64,000 nucleotides of DNA from Cellulomonas shaoxiangyii (GTDB lineage: Bacteria > Actinomycetota > Actinomycetes > Actinomycetales > Cellulomonadaceae): assembly GCF_004798685.1 (NCBI RefSeq), contig NZ_CP039291.1, positions 2,294,001 through 2,358,000 on the forward strand, read 5' to 3'. The notes beneath the pieces are model-generated. The model ran no database searches and had not been told where the DNA came from. It saw nothing but the letters and a program-made list of their open reading frames with translations. The position numbers were made by a program, and so were the translations under genes. Every line of letters begins with the position of its first letter. Positions within the stretch are counted from its first letter, which is position 1. Shown here piece by piece: positions 53,138 through 62,285 of this stretch.

Positions 53138-55378
53138 TCAGGCGTCGGCGCCGGCGGGCTCGGCCGCCGCGTCCTGCTCGCCCTGGGCGGCGTCGGCCTC
53201 GTCGACGACCGCGTGCAGCGACAGCTTGCCGCGCGGGTCGATCTCGCCGATCTCGACCTGGACCTTCTGGCCGATCTTGACGACGTCCTCGACGTTGTCC
53301 ACGCGCTTGCCGCCGACGAGCTTGCGGATCTGCGAGATGTGGAGCAGGCCGTCCTTGCCCGGCGAGAGCGAGATGAACGCGCCGAAGGTGGTCGTCTTGA
53401 CGACCGTCCCGACGAAGCGCTCGCCGATCTCGGGCATGTGCGGGTTCGCGATGGCGTTGACCGCCGCGCGTGCCGCCTCGGCGGACGGGCCGTCCGTCGC
53501 GCCGATGTAGACCGTGCCGTCGTCCTCGATGGAGATGTCGGCGCCGGTCTCCTCCTGGATCTGGTTGATCATCTTGCCCTTCGGGCCGATGACCTCGCCG
53601 ATCTTGTCGACCGGCACCTTCACCGTGATGACGCGCGGTGCGAACGGGCTCATCTCGTCGGGCACGTCGATCGCCTCGGCGATGACGTCGAGGATCGCGA
53701 GGCGCGCCTCCTTGGCCTGCGTCAGCGCGCCGGCCAGGACGGACGCCGGGATGCCGTCGAGCTTGGTGTCCAGCTGGATGGCCGTGACGAACTCGCGCGT
53801 GCCGGCGACCTTGAAGTCCATGTCACCGAACGCGTCCTCGGCACCGAGGATGTCGGTCAGCGCCGCGTAGCGCGTCTCGCCGTCCACCGTGTCGGACACG
53901 AGGCCCATCGCGATGCCGGCGACGGGTGCGCGCAGCGGCACACCCGCGTTCAGCAGCGACAGGGTCGCGGCGCAGACCGAGCCCATCGACGTCGAGCCGT
54001 TGGAGCCGAGCGCCTCGGAGACCTGGCGGATCGCGTAGGGGAAGTCCTCGCGTGCCGGCAGGACCGGGACGATGGCCCGCTCGGCGAGCGCGCCGTGGCC
54101 GATCTCGCGACGCTTGGGCGACCCGACGCGACCCGTCTCACCGGTCGAGTAGGGCGGGAAGTTGTAGTGGTGCATGTACCGCTTGCGCGTCTCGGGCGAC
54201 AGCGAGTCGATCTGCTGCTCCATGCGGAGCATGTTCAGCGTCGTGACGCCGAGGATCTGCGTCTCGCCGCGCTCGAACAGCGCGGAGCCGTGCGCCCGCG
54301 GGAGCACCTCGACCTCGGCCGAGAGCGTGCGGATGTCGCGCAGGCCGCGGCCGTCGATGCGGAAGCCGTCCGTGAGGATGCGCTGGCGGATGAGCGCCTT
54401 CTGCAGCGAGCGGTAGGCCGCGCCGACCTCCTTGTCGCGTCCCTCGAACTGCGCGGCGAGCTCCGACTGGACCTCGCCCTTGATCTCGTCGAGGCGGTTC
54501 TCGCGCTCCTGCTTGCCCGCGATCTGCAGCGCGGCCGAGAGTCGCTCGGTGGCGGCCTGCTCGACGGCGGCGTAGACGTCCGGCTGGTACTCCGGGAACG
54601 TCGGGAACGTCTGCGTCTCCTTCGCCGCGGAGGCGGCGAGCTGCTGCTGCGCCTCCACGAGCGCGCGGATGAACGGCTTGGCGGCCTCGAGGCCCTGCGC
54701 CACGACCTCCTCGGTCGGCGCGGTGCCGCCGCCGCCGTGGATGAGGTTCCAGGCGCCCTCGGGGGCGTCCGCCTCGATCATCGCGATCGCGACGTCGTCA
54801 CCGACGACACGACCGGCGACGACGATGTCGAACGTCGAGCGCTCGCGCTCGGAGTAGCGCGGGAACGCGATCCACTGGCCGTCGACGAGCGCGAGGCGCG
54901 TCGCGGCGACCGGGCCGGAGAACGGCAGGCCCGACAGCTGCGTCGACAGCGACGCGGCGTTGATCGCGAGGACGTCGTAGGCGTCGTCGGGGTTGATCGA
55001 CAGGACCGTCACGACGACCTGGACCTCGTTGCGCAGGCCCTTGACGAACAGGGGGCGCAGGGGGCGGTCGATCAGGCGGCAGGCGAGGATCGCGTCGGTC
55101 GAGGGGCGGCCCTCGCGGCGGAAGAACGAGCCGGGGATCTTGCCGGCGGCGTACTGCCGCTCCTCGACGTCGACCGTCAGCGGGAAGAAGTCGAAGCCCT
55201 CGCGCGGGTGCTTGCCGGCCGTCGTGGCCGACAGGAGCATCGTGTCGTCGTCGAGGTAGGCGACGGCGGAGCCGGCGGCCTGCTTGGCGATGCGGCCCGT
55301 CTCGAAGCGGACGGTGCGGGTGCCGAAGCGACCGTTGTCGATCGTGGCCTCGGCGAACTGGATCTCGGGACCCTCCAC
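53138..55378 (-). CDS. pnp: Polyribonucleotide nucleotidyltransferase
   Basis: 746 residues. Two RNase PH domains, then a KH domain ([17 protein letters not shown] near 590) and a C-terminal S1 domain ([18 protein letters not shown]). It degrades RNA 3'-5' with phosphate and in Actinobacteria can make polynucleotide tails. The GTG has AAAGGAGG seven bases upstream. It follows rpsO after a terminator-like hairpin. Confidence 0.96.
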   Translation of the reverse strand: MEGPEIQFAEATIDNGRFGTRTVRFETGRIAKQAAGSAVAYLDDDTMLLSATTAGKHPREGFDFFPLTVDVEERQYAAGKIPGSFFRREGRPSTDAILACRLIDRPLRPLFVKGLRNEVQVVVTVLSINPDDAYDVLAINAASLSTQLSGLPFSGPVAATRLALVDGQWIAFPRYSERERSTFDIVVAGRVVGDDVAIAMIEADAPEGAWNLIHGGGGTAPTEEVVAQGLEAAKPFIRALVEAQQQLAASAAKETQTFPTFPEYQPDVYAAVEQAATERLSAALQIAGKQERENRLDEIKGEVQSELAAQFEGRDKEVGAAYRSLQKALIRQRILTDGFRIDGRGLRDIRTLSAEVEVLPRAHGSALFERGETQILGVTTLNMLRMEQQIDSLSPETRKRYMHHYNFPPYSTGETGRVGSPKRREIGHGALAERAIVPVLPAREDFPYAIRQVSEALGSNGSTSMGSVCAATLSLLNAGVPLRAPVAGIAMGLVSDTVDGETRYAALTDILGAEDAFGDMDFKVAGTREFVTAIQLDTKLDGIPASVLAGALTQAKEARLAILDVIAEAIDVPDEMSPFAPRVITVKVPVDKIGEVIGPKGKMINQIQEETGADISIEDDGTVYIGATDGPSAEAARAAVNAIANPHMPEIGERFVGTVVKTTTFGAFISLSPGKDGLLHISQIRKLVGGKRVDNVEDVVKIGQKVQVEIGEIDPRGKLSLHAVVDEADAAQGEQDAAAEPAGADA

Positions 55379-55592
55379 GGGTGCCCTCCTTTTGTCATCG
55401 AATGCGCCGGCCAGGCCCCGGCGGTCTTCGATCGAGGCCCCCGCACGCGTGGTGCGTCCCGGGGGCCACTACCGAGGACCGGACGAGCGGGTCGGCGCGG
55501 GGTTCCGTGCTGGTGGTACCGCGGCTCCGGACGGTGCCGCGTCGTGCGGGTCCTGCGCGTCGGGGGCCGCCCGTGGGCGCCCCCGATGCAGG

Positions 55593-55622
55593 ACCAGCCC
55601 GGACCTGACGGTCCGGGCTGGT
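55593..55622 (-). terminator. Hairpin between rpsO and pnp
   Basis: A perfect 13-bp stem (55593-55605 with 55610-55622) with a 4-nt loop, ten bases after the rpsO stop. The remaining 214 bp to pnp contain no gene. In other bacteria RNase III or terminator structures here set pnp expression. Confidence 0.75.
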
Positions 55623-55631
55623 GCGGGTCGG

Positions 55632-55901
55632 TCAGCGACGCAGGCCGAGCCGCTCGATCAGGCTGCGGTAGCGGTTGATGTCGATCTTCTGCAGGTAGCC
55701 CAGCAGGCGACGACGACGACCGACGAGCAGCAGCAGGCCGCGGCGGCTGTGGTGGTCGTGCTTGTGGGTCTTGAGGTGCTCCGTCAGGTCCTTGATGCGC
55801 TGCGTCAGGACCGCGACCTGGACCTCGGGCGAGCCGGTGTCGCCCTCGTGGGTGGCGTACTCGGCCATGATGGACTGCTTCGTGGCAGTGTCGAGCGACA
55901 C
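55632..55901 (-). CDS. rpsO: 30S ribosomal protein S15
   Basis: 89 residues, standard length. The [10 protein letters not shown] and HHSRRGLL motifs bind the 16S three-way junction. The GTG start has AGGAG upstream. Confidence 0.97.
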   Translation of the reverse strand: MSLDTATKQSIMAEYATHEGDTGSPEVQVAVLTQRIKDLTEHLKTHKHDHHSRRGLLLLVGRRRRLLGYLQKIDINRYRSLIERLGLRR

Positions 55902-56056
55902 GGTGCTCCTCAGGTTCTCGTTGCGCGGTGCGCCGGGGCATGTCCACCCGGGCTCTCTCGTTCCGCGGCCGGTCGTACGGCGTGGACCACTCTACCAGGG
56001 CGGACGCACGCACCACCCCGGGCACGGACGGCGCTCGTCGCCCACTCCCCCGGGCG

Positions 56057-57073
56057 TCAGCCGTGCAGCACGCCCCGCACGTCCTCCACGTCGGTCGCCA
56101 TCTGCGCGAGCAGCGCCTCCACGGTCCCGAAGCGCACGGTCGGACGCAGGCGCTCGACGAGGTCGAGCACGACCTCCTCGTCGTAGAGGTCCAGGTCGGT
56201 GCGGTCGAGCACGTACGCCTCCACGCGCCGGGTACGGCCGTCGAACGTGGGGTTGGTGCCGACGGACACGGCGGCGGGCAGCACGCGGTCCGGGTCGTCG
56301 GTCCCGACCGGCGTGCCGTCGGCGCGGCGCACGCGGCGCAGCCACCCGGCGTACACGCCGTCGGCCGGCACCATGCCGGACGCGTCCGCCGACAGGTTCG
56401 CCGTCGGGTACCCGAGCTCGCGGCCACGCGCGTCGCCGTGCACGACCGTGCCGCGCAGCCGGTGCGGACGCCCCAGCACGCGGGCGGCCTGGACCACGTC
56501 GCCCTCGGCGAGCAGCTCGCGCACCCAGGTCGACGACCAGCGGCGCCGCAGCGCGTCGGCGGCGCGGTCCTCCGGGCTGCCCGGGTCGGCCGCGACGGAC
56601 GGCGTCACGTCGTCGATGACCTCGACCTCGAACCCGTACCGCTCCCCGAGCGCGCGCATCGCCGCCAGGTCGCCCGCGTTCTGCCACCCGAAGCGCACGT
56701 CCCGGCCCACGACGACCGTCGACGCGTGCAGCGCGTCGACGAGGTAGCGCCGGACGAACTCCTCGGGCGACTGGCGGGCGAAGTCGAGCGTGTACGTCAC
56801 GAGCAGCACCGCGTCCAGGCCGGTGCCGCCGAGCAGCTCCAGCCGGTCGGCGTCCCCGAGCAGCCGCGGCGGGGCGTCGTCGGGCCGGTGCACGGCCAGC
56901 GGGTGCGGCGTGAACGTCACCGCGACGGCGTGCGCCCCCGCGGTGCGCGCGTCGGCCACCATGCGCGTGAGCACCGCCACGTGGCCGCGGTGCACGCCGT
57001 CGAAGTTGCCGATCGTGACGACCGACCGGCCCCAGTCGGCCGGCACCTGCGCCAGCTCCGTCCAGACCTGCAC
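56057..57073 (-). CDS. ribF: Bifunctional riboflavin kinase / FAD synthetase
   Basis: 338 residues. The N-terminal FAD synthetase domain has the GNFDGVHRGH nucleotide-binding motif and the C-terminal riboflavin kinase domain has the GYPTANL motif. Makes FMN and FAD. The GTG at 57073 (VQVWTELAQVPADW) has GGGAG five bases upstream and matches the family N-terminus; the longer frame to 57136 adds an unconserved 21 residues. No FMN riboswitch is seen. Confidence 0.94.
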   Translation of the reverse strand: MQVWTELAQVPADWGRSVVTIGNFDGVHRGHVAVLTRMVADARTAGAHAVAVTFTPHPLAVHRPDDAPPRLLGDADRLELLGGTGLDAVLLVTYTLDFARQSPEEFVRRYLVDALHASTVVVGRDVRFGWQNAGDLAAMRALGERYGFEVEVIDDVTPSVAADPGSPEDRAADALRRRWSSTWVRELLAEGDVVQAARVLGRPHRLRGTVVHGDARGRELGYPTANLSADASGMVPADGVYAGWLRRVRRADGTPVGTDDPDRVLPAAVSVGTNPTFDGRTRRVEAYVLDRTDLDLYDEEVVLDLVERLRPTVRFGTVEALLAQMATDVEDVRGVLHG

Positions 57074-57193
57074 CCACGCTCCCGGGTCGACGTCCGCCGC
57101 GCGCCGGTCGGCACGCCCGACGGACAAGACTGCCACCTGTCCGCGCCCGGACGCGCACCGCCCGGGTCGGGCGGACGGCCGCGGGCACGCCGA

Positions 57194-57236
57194 CGCCCGT
57201 CCCGGCCGGCACCGCGAGGGCCGGCCGGGACGGGCG
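57194..57236 (-). terminator. Hairpin after the GH9 cellulase gene
   Basis: A perfect 17-bp stem (57194-57210 with 57220-57236) and a 9-nt loop, eight bases after the stop. It insulates ribF from the cellulase gene. Confidence 0.8.
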
Positions 57237-57244
57237 GGAGGCGG

Positions 57245-60200
57245 TCAGCGGCCGAGGCGGACCGTGAGCCGTGCGGCCTGGGTGGCCGCGGTGCCCTCAC
57301 CGTTCGTGAACACCGCCCGGTACTGCGTGCCGTACCCGAACGGCGTCACGGGCACGCGCAGCGTCGCCGAGGACGCGCCCGGCACCGGCAGCCACGGACC
57401 CGAGAACCACCGGAACTGCCAGCGCACCGTCGGCGTCGGGTACCCGGACGCCGCCGCGTCGAACGTCGCCCACGACCCGAGGCGCGCGCTCACGGCCTGC
57501 GGCTGCCGGGTCACGACCGGCGCCGAGCGCACCACCGCGACGGTGGCCTCCTGCGTCGTCGCCGTGCCGGCCGCGTTCGTGAACACCGCCCGGTAGCGGG
57601 CACCGTCCTCGGCCGCGGTCACCGTGACCTCGAGCGTGCCGGACGTCGCACCGGGCACGTCCGCCCACGCCGCGTCGCCGCGCCGCACCTGCCACTGGAC
57701 GGTGGGCGCCGGCACGCCGGACGCCGCGGCCGTGAGGGTCGCCGTGGCACCCAGCGCCACGGTGGCGCCCGTCGGCTGCCCGGTCACCACCGGGGCCACG
57801 GTCGCGGGTGCGCCGTCGCCCTGGTCGGCGACGAACGACGCCACCCACGACAGGGCCGAGTTCCAGTTGATCGTGATCTCGTTGGACGCCCACGACGTGA
57901 TGTCGTCGAGGTAGCACCGCGCCGGGGCGCAGCCCTCCGTGAACGCCGCCTGCATGGTCGGGTCCCACGTCCCCGTCATGGAGTTCGGACCACCGGCGAG
58001 GGAGCCCGGCGGCGGGTGCGGCAGCGCGGGGTCGAGCTGCGCGGCGAACCAGCGCGAGTGCTGGTTCTGCGAGTAGACCGTGCCCCAGCCCGTGACGTAC
58101 GACTGGTTCAGGGCGTTGCGGCCGAACAGGTAGTCGAGCCCCTCGAGCACGCCGTCGAGGTGGCGGCGGTCGCCCGTCAGGTCGTAGGCGGTCGCCATGA
58201 CGACGAGGATGTTGGCGACCGAGGAGTTCGAGCCCCAGTCGTACGCGCCGCCGGTGGGCGAGTAGACCGATCCGAACGCGTGGTCCGCCTGCGCCGCGAG
58301 GTACTCGTCGGACGCCGCGACGACCGAGGCCCGGACGGCGTCGCGGTCGGCGAGGGCCGTCGGCACCGTGGCGAGCGTCAGCCGGCCGAGCGCCGCCGTG
58401 CTGCCCCAGCTGAAGCCGCCGGGCCCGAAGACCTCGCCCGTGTGGTGCGGGCTCGCGGTGACGTCCGCCGCGTACCGGTCCTCACCGGTCGTGGTGAACA
58501 GCTCCGCCGCCGCCCAGTAGAACTCGTCGGTGACGTCACGGTCGTCGTAGGGACCACCGCCGTCGGACCCCGCGGCGGCCGGCGCGTAGAGGTCCGGGTG
58601 CGCCTGTGCCGCGTCGTACGCGCTGCGGGCCGCTGCGAGCAGCTCGTCGGCGAACGCGGCGTCGTACTCCCGGAACAGCCGGGCGCCCTGCGCCGCCGCG
58701 GCGGCGAGGTTGAGCGTCGCCGCCGTCGACGGTCGGTGCAGCGAGCGCACCTGCGGGTCGTCCGCCGGTGCGAGCGGCAGGCCCGTCCACCCCTCGTCGT
58801 GGATCTTGTGGTGCACCAGGCCGGCGTACTCCCCCGCCGGCGCGACCATCGTCAGCATCCACTCGAGCTCCCAGCGCGCCTCGTCGAGGACGTCCGGGAC
58901 GTAGTTGCCCGTCTCCGGCAGCCGGAGCGTGCCGTCGTCGAGGGCGCCCGCCCGCGCGGTCGGCGCGGTCAGCGTGCGCTCGTACGTCGAGAGCAGCTGG
59001 GCGACGGAGATGCCGCCGTTGACCACGTACTTGCCGTGGTCGCCCGCGTCGTACCAGCCGCCGGTGACGTCGAGCGTGTAGTCGCACGTCCAGCCGTCGT
59101 AGTACTCGCGCGGACCGATGCACGGCACGTCCGTGTCGCCCTGGTTGGGCGGCACGCCGACGTGGCCGGCCTCCCGTGCGTACTCCTCACCGACGATGTC
59201 GGCCTCGATCGGCGTGCCCGACCTCGCGAGGTAGAAGTAGTTGAGCGCGTCGTAGCGCAGCTGCTCGTACAGGTCCGCGGCGATCGCAAACGGCCGGCTC
59301 GTCTCGCCGTCGGCCACGAGGGTGAACCCCTCGCCGGTGGCGTCCACGTCGGAGAAGTCGACGACGTGCACGTCGGCGTCCGCCGACGCGTCGTGCCCCG
59401 CCGGCGTCGTCGTGCCCTCGGCGACGGTGTCGCCCGCCGCGTCGAGCAGCTGCCACGCCACCGCCTCGGTGGCGTCGGTCACGAGGGTCGCGCGCTTGGG
59501 CCCCTGCGGCAGGTAGCCGACCTGGTTGACGCGCACCCGCGGGCCCGTGTCCGGCTCGTACGGCGGGGGCGGCGTGGCGGAGGTGGTCAACGACACGTCC
59601 GAGATGCAGAACTCGTACGCGCCCGACTTGCCGAGGTGGAACGCCACCTGGCCGGGTGCCGCGCCGTCGGGCGGGAACGTCAGGGTGGAGGTGAAGGCGT
59701 ACTCGAGCGTGGACGCCTCGGTGCCGAGCGGCGCGGACGCCTGCTCGAACGCGGTGCGGAACGCGCCGCCACCCTCACCGACGATGACCCGCACGGGCGT
59801 CGCCGGCGTGGTGCGGGCCGTGAACGACAGCACGTAGTTCTGGTCGGCGTCGATCGGCAGGCCCGTGAACGACAGGCCCGCGTCCCAGGGGTTCGACTGC
59901 CCCCCGGGCAGGTCGACGCACATCTCGCCGTCGGCGAAGCGCGGGTCGCCGGTGCCGTACAGGCTCCACGGCCCGAGGCCCTCGGCGAAGGACGTGTGCG
60001 GCAGCAGCTCGGAGTCGCTGCTGAGCGAGACGTCGTCGAGGCAGAACGTCCACGCCTCCTCGCTCACCCCGCCGAGCTGGAACGCGATCTGACCCTCGGG
60101 CTCGTCGGCCGTCGGCGCCGCCGGGTAGCTCGCCGCCGCGGTGAAGACCTCCTCGACGGGCGTGGGCGTGCTCGTGAGCGCGGGGCTCGTGTCGAGCACC

Positions 60201-60562
60201 GTCCCGTACGGGGCGCCGTTCTGGCCGATCAGGGCGCGGATCGTCACGTCCGTCGACGCGGTCGCGGTGTACGCGAACGTGTAGGTCGACCCCGCCTCGA
60301 TCGCGACGCCGTTGAGCACGACCCCCACGCCGTACTGCGCCGAGCCCGCGGGGACGTCCACGCAGAGCGCACCGCTGCCGGTGTCGATCTCCCCCTCGTG
60401 GCCGTAGGCGACCCACGCGCCCGGCCCGTCCTCGAAGCTGCCGTCCACGATCAGCGCGCCGGCGGCGGGCAGTGCACCCACCACCGCCAGCGCCACCGCG
60501 GCCACACCGCTCGTCAGTGCGGCACCGGTCCGGGCCGCGCGAGTCCTGCTGCGAGAAACCAC
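57245..60562 (-). CDS. cenC: Secreted GH9 endoglucanase, CenC homologue
   Basis: 1105 residues. It has a signal peptide (about 1-36, ending ALPAAGA). Two CBM4 modules follow at about 38-180 and 186-330, then an Ig-like CelD_N domain at about 340-430. The GH9 catalytic domain (about 435-900) has Asp505/Asp508 in DAGDHGKY and the acid Glu895 in SNEITINWNSA. Two Ig-like repeats of about 95 residues end the protein. Architecture and sequence follow C. fimi CenC (about 1100 residues), a processive endoglucanase. The CBM4 modules of CenC bind amorphous cellulose. The GTG has GGGAG five bases upstream. A CebR/CelR-type operator lies 16 bp upstream. The gene interrupts the usual truB-ribF order. Confidence 0.95.
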   Translation of the reverse strand: MVSRSRTRAARTGAALTSGVAAVALAVVGALPAAGALIVDGSFEDGPGAWVAYGHEGEIDTGSGALCVDVPAGSAQYGVGVVLNGVAIEAGSTYTFAYTATASTDVTIRALIGQNGAPYGTVLDTSPALTSTPTPVEEVFTAAASYPAAPTADEPEGQIAFQLGGVSEEAWTFCLDDVSLSSDSELLPHTSFAEGLGPWSLYGTGDPRFADGEMCVDLPGGQSNPWDAGLSFTGLPIDADQNYVLSFTARTTPATPVRVIVGEGGGAFRTAFEQASAPLGTEASTLEYAFTSTLTFPPDGAAPGQVAFHLGKSGAYEFCISDVSLTTSATPPPPYEPDTGPRVRVNQVGYLPQGPKRATLVTDATEAVAWQLLDAAGDTVAEGTTTPAGHDASADADVHVVDFSDVDATGEGFTLVADGETSRPFAIAADLYEQLRYDALNYFYLARSGTPIEADIVGEEYAREAGHVGVPPNQGDTDVPCIGPREYYDGWTCDYTLDVTGGWYDAGDHGKYVVNGGISVAQLLSTYERTLTAPTARAGALDDGTLRLPETGNYVPDVLDEARWELEWMLTMVAPAGEYAGLVHHKIHDEGWTGLPLAPADDPQVRSLHRPSTAATLNLAAAAAQGARLFREYDAAFADELLAAARSAYDAAQAHPDLYAPAAAGSDGGGPYDDRDVTDEFYWAAAELFTTTGEDRYAADVTASPHHTGEVFGPGGFSWGSTAALGRLTLATVPTALADRDAVRASVVAASDEYLAAQADHAFGSVYSPTGGAYDWGSNSSVANILVVMATAYDLTGDRRHLDGVLEGLDYLFGRNALNQSYVTGWGTVYSQNQHSRWFAAQLDPALPHPPPGSLAGGPNSMTGTWDPTMQAAFTEGCAPARCYLDDITSWASNEITINWNSALSWVASFVADQGDGAPATVAPVVTGQPTGATVALGATATLTAAASGVPAPTVQWQVRRGDAAWADVPGATSGTLEVTVTAAEDGARYRAVFTNAAGTATTQEATVAVVRSAPVVTRQPQAVSARLGSWATFDAAASGYPTPTVRWQFRWFSGPWLPVPGASSATLRVPVTPFGYGTQYRAVFTNGEGTAATQAARLTVRLGR

Positions 60563-60577
60563 GTCGTCTCCCTAGCG

Positions 60578-60591
60578 TAGGAGCGCTCCCA
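60578..60591. promoter_or_regulatory. CebR/CelR-type operator of the cellulase gene
   Basis: tAGGAGCGCTCCCA matches the 14-bp palindrome TGGGAGCGCTCCCA at 13 of 14 positions. This is the operator of CebR/CelR LacI-family repressors, which leave DNA when cellobiose is present. It lies 16 bp upstream of the start codon. Confidence 0.85.
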
Positions 60592-60624
60592 CGACGCTGC
60601 GGGTGTGCGCTGTTCCGTCGTCGG

Positions 60625-60653
60625 AGATTAGACCCGAACCGGACGAACCGGAA
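60625..60653 (-). promoter_or_regulatory. Possible cellulase promoter
   Basis: On the minus strand a TAATCT -10-like element (60625-60630) is preceded at 17 bp by TTCCGG (60648-60653), a weak -35. Transcription would begin near 60618, placing the operator in the leader, a roadblock position. Confidence 0.35.
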
Positions 60654-60696
60654 GGCAGTGCCACGAAGGAGTGCACGGCCGAAAGGATTCGACCGG

Positions 60697-60719
60697 CGGC
60701 CGGCCCGCGGTGCCGGCCG
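60697..60719 (-). terminator. Hairpin after truB
   Basis: An 8-bp stem (60697-60704 with 60712-60719) with a 7-nt loop starts four bases after the truB stop. It is short but GC-only. Confidence 0.5.
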
Positions 60720-60722
60720 GGC

Positions 60723-61733
60723 TCAGCCCGCAGGGGCGAGCACGACCTCGGGGCGCAGCAGGTCGCCGCGCCGGGACACCACGGCCACCAGCGCACCATC
60801 GGGAGCGATCGCGGCGACCGGGCCGTCCGGGGCGTCGCCGACGGGGACGCCCTGCCCGTAGGACAGTGCGCGCGCCTCGCGCTCGGTGAGCTCGCGCACC
60901 GGGAAGGCGGCGCGTGCGGCGGCGGCCATGGGGAGCACGTCGACGGCGACGTCGTCCGGTGCGGCGGCCAGGTCGTCCAGCGTCCGGGCGACGGCGAGCC
61001 CGTAGCCGCCGACCCGCGTGCGCCGCAGCGCGGTGAGGTGCCCGCCGACGCCCAGCGCGTCGCCGAGGTCGCGGGCCAGCGCCCGCACGTACGTCCCCGA
61101 CGAGCAGGTGACGGCGACGTCGACGTCGAGGACCGTCACGTCGGCCCCGTCGCCACCCGTCGCGCTCGCGGTCCGCGCGGCGAGGACGTCGAACCGCGGC
61201 ACCGTGACCGGCCGCGCCGCCAGCTCGACGTGCTCGCCGGCCCGGACGCGGGCGTACGCCCGCTGACCGTCGACCTTGATCGCCGACACGGCGCTCGGGA
61301 CCTGCAGGAGGTCTCCCGTGAGAGCCGCGGCGGCCGCCGCGACGGCGTCGGGGGTGACGGCCGACGCGTCGACCACGCCGAGCGTCTCGCCCTCGGCGTC
61401 CTCGGTCGAGGTCCGCACGCCGAGGCGCACGGTCGCGGTGTAGTCCTTGTCGGCACCGGTCACGTACGTCAGCAGGCGCGTCGCGCGGCCCACGCCGAGG
61501 ACGAGCACGCCCGTCGCCATGGGGTCGAGCGTGCCGGCGTGGCCGACCTTGCGGGTCGACGCCAGCCGCCGGACGCGCGCGACGACGTCGTGGCTCGTCC
61601 AGCCGGCGGGCTTGTCGACGACCAGCACGCCGTCGTCCGCGGTGGGCCGGCGCGGCCGGCCGTCGTCCCGCGGTCCGCGCCGCTGCCGGTCGCCCCGGCC
61701 GTCGGACGCCGGCGCGGCCGTGGCGTCGGTCAT
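60723..61733 (-). CDS. truB: tRNA pseudouridine(55) synthase
   Basis: 336 residues. The catalytic Asp70 lies in GTLDPMATG. The PUA-like C-terminus is present. A charged, disordered 30-residue N-terminal extension precedes [13 protein letters not shown]. The ATG overlaps the rbfA stop (ATGA). Confidence 0.95.
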   Translation of the reverse strand: MTDATAAPASDGRGDRQRRGPRDDGRPRRPTADDGVLVVDKPAGWTSHDVVARVRRLASTRKVGHAGTLDPMATGVLVLGVGRATRLLTYVTGADKDYTATVRLGVRTSTEDAEGETLGVVDASAVTPDAVAAAAAALTGDLLQVPSAVSAIKVDGQRAYARVRAGEHVELAARPVTVPRFDVLAARTASATGGDGADVTVLDVDVAVTCSSGTYVRALARDLGDALGVGGHLTALRRTRVGGYGLAVARTLDDLAAAPDDVAVDVLPMAAAARAAFPVRELTEREARALSYGQGVPVGDAPDGPVAAIAPDGALVAVVSRRGDLLRPEVVLAPAG

Positions 61734-62170
61734 GCGTCGGTGTCGTCGTCCTCGCCGGGGCGGCGGTACGGGTCCGCGTCGCCCGCCGGGCGCGCCCGGG
61801 CGGCCAGCGCGGCCACCTCGGCGTCGCGGCGTGCCGCCTCCGAGAGCGCCGCCTCGAGGTGCGCCGCCGTCTCCGGCACCGCGTCGAGGTGGAACGCGAG
61901 GGTCGGCGTGAGCCGGATCCCCGTCTGCTTGCCGACCTCCGACCGGATGAGGCCCTTGGCGCTCTCGAGCGCCAGGGCGCTGCCGGTGCGGGCCTCCTCG
62001 TCGCCGAGGACGGTGTAGTACACGTCGGCGTGCTGGAGGTCACCGGTCACCCGCACGTCGGTGATGGTGACGAAGCCGAGCCGCGGGTCCTTGACCCGCG
62101 TGTCGATCATGCGCGCGACGACCTGCTGGATGCGCTCCGCGACCTTCCGCGCCCGAGCCGTGTCCGCCAT
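61730..62170 (-). CDS. rbfA: Ribosome-binding factor A
   Basis: 146 residues. The KH-like core ([10 protein letters not shown] ... [24 protein letters not shown]) matches RbfA, needed for 30S maturation. It has an acidic C-terminal tail. The ATG has AAGGAAG upstream. It is coupled to truB. Confidence 0.94.
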   Translation of the reverse strand: MADTARARKVAERIQQVVARMIDTRVKDPRLGFVTITDVRVTGDLQHADVYYTVLGDEEARTGSALALESAKGLIRSEVGKQTGIRLTPTLAFHLDAVPETAAHLEAALSEAARRDAEVAALAARARPAGDADPYRRPGEDDDTDA

Positions 62171-62243
62171 GGCACTTCCTTTCTGCCCTCCCGGCGAGGT
62201 GCCGGGCCGTGCCTGCTGAGGACGATCGGTCCTCCGGGAGGCG

Positions 62244-62280
62244 CAGCGCGGGGGCGAGCCGTCGGCCCGCCCCCGCGCTG
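62244..62280 (-). terminator. Hairpin between infB and rbfA
   Basis: A perfect 13-bp stem (62244-62256 with 62268-62280) starts six bases after the infB stop, with a possible small inner stem. It may attenuate read-through from infB into rbfA. Confidence 0.65.
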
Positions 62281-62285
62281 ACACG

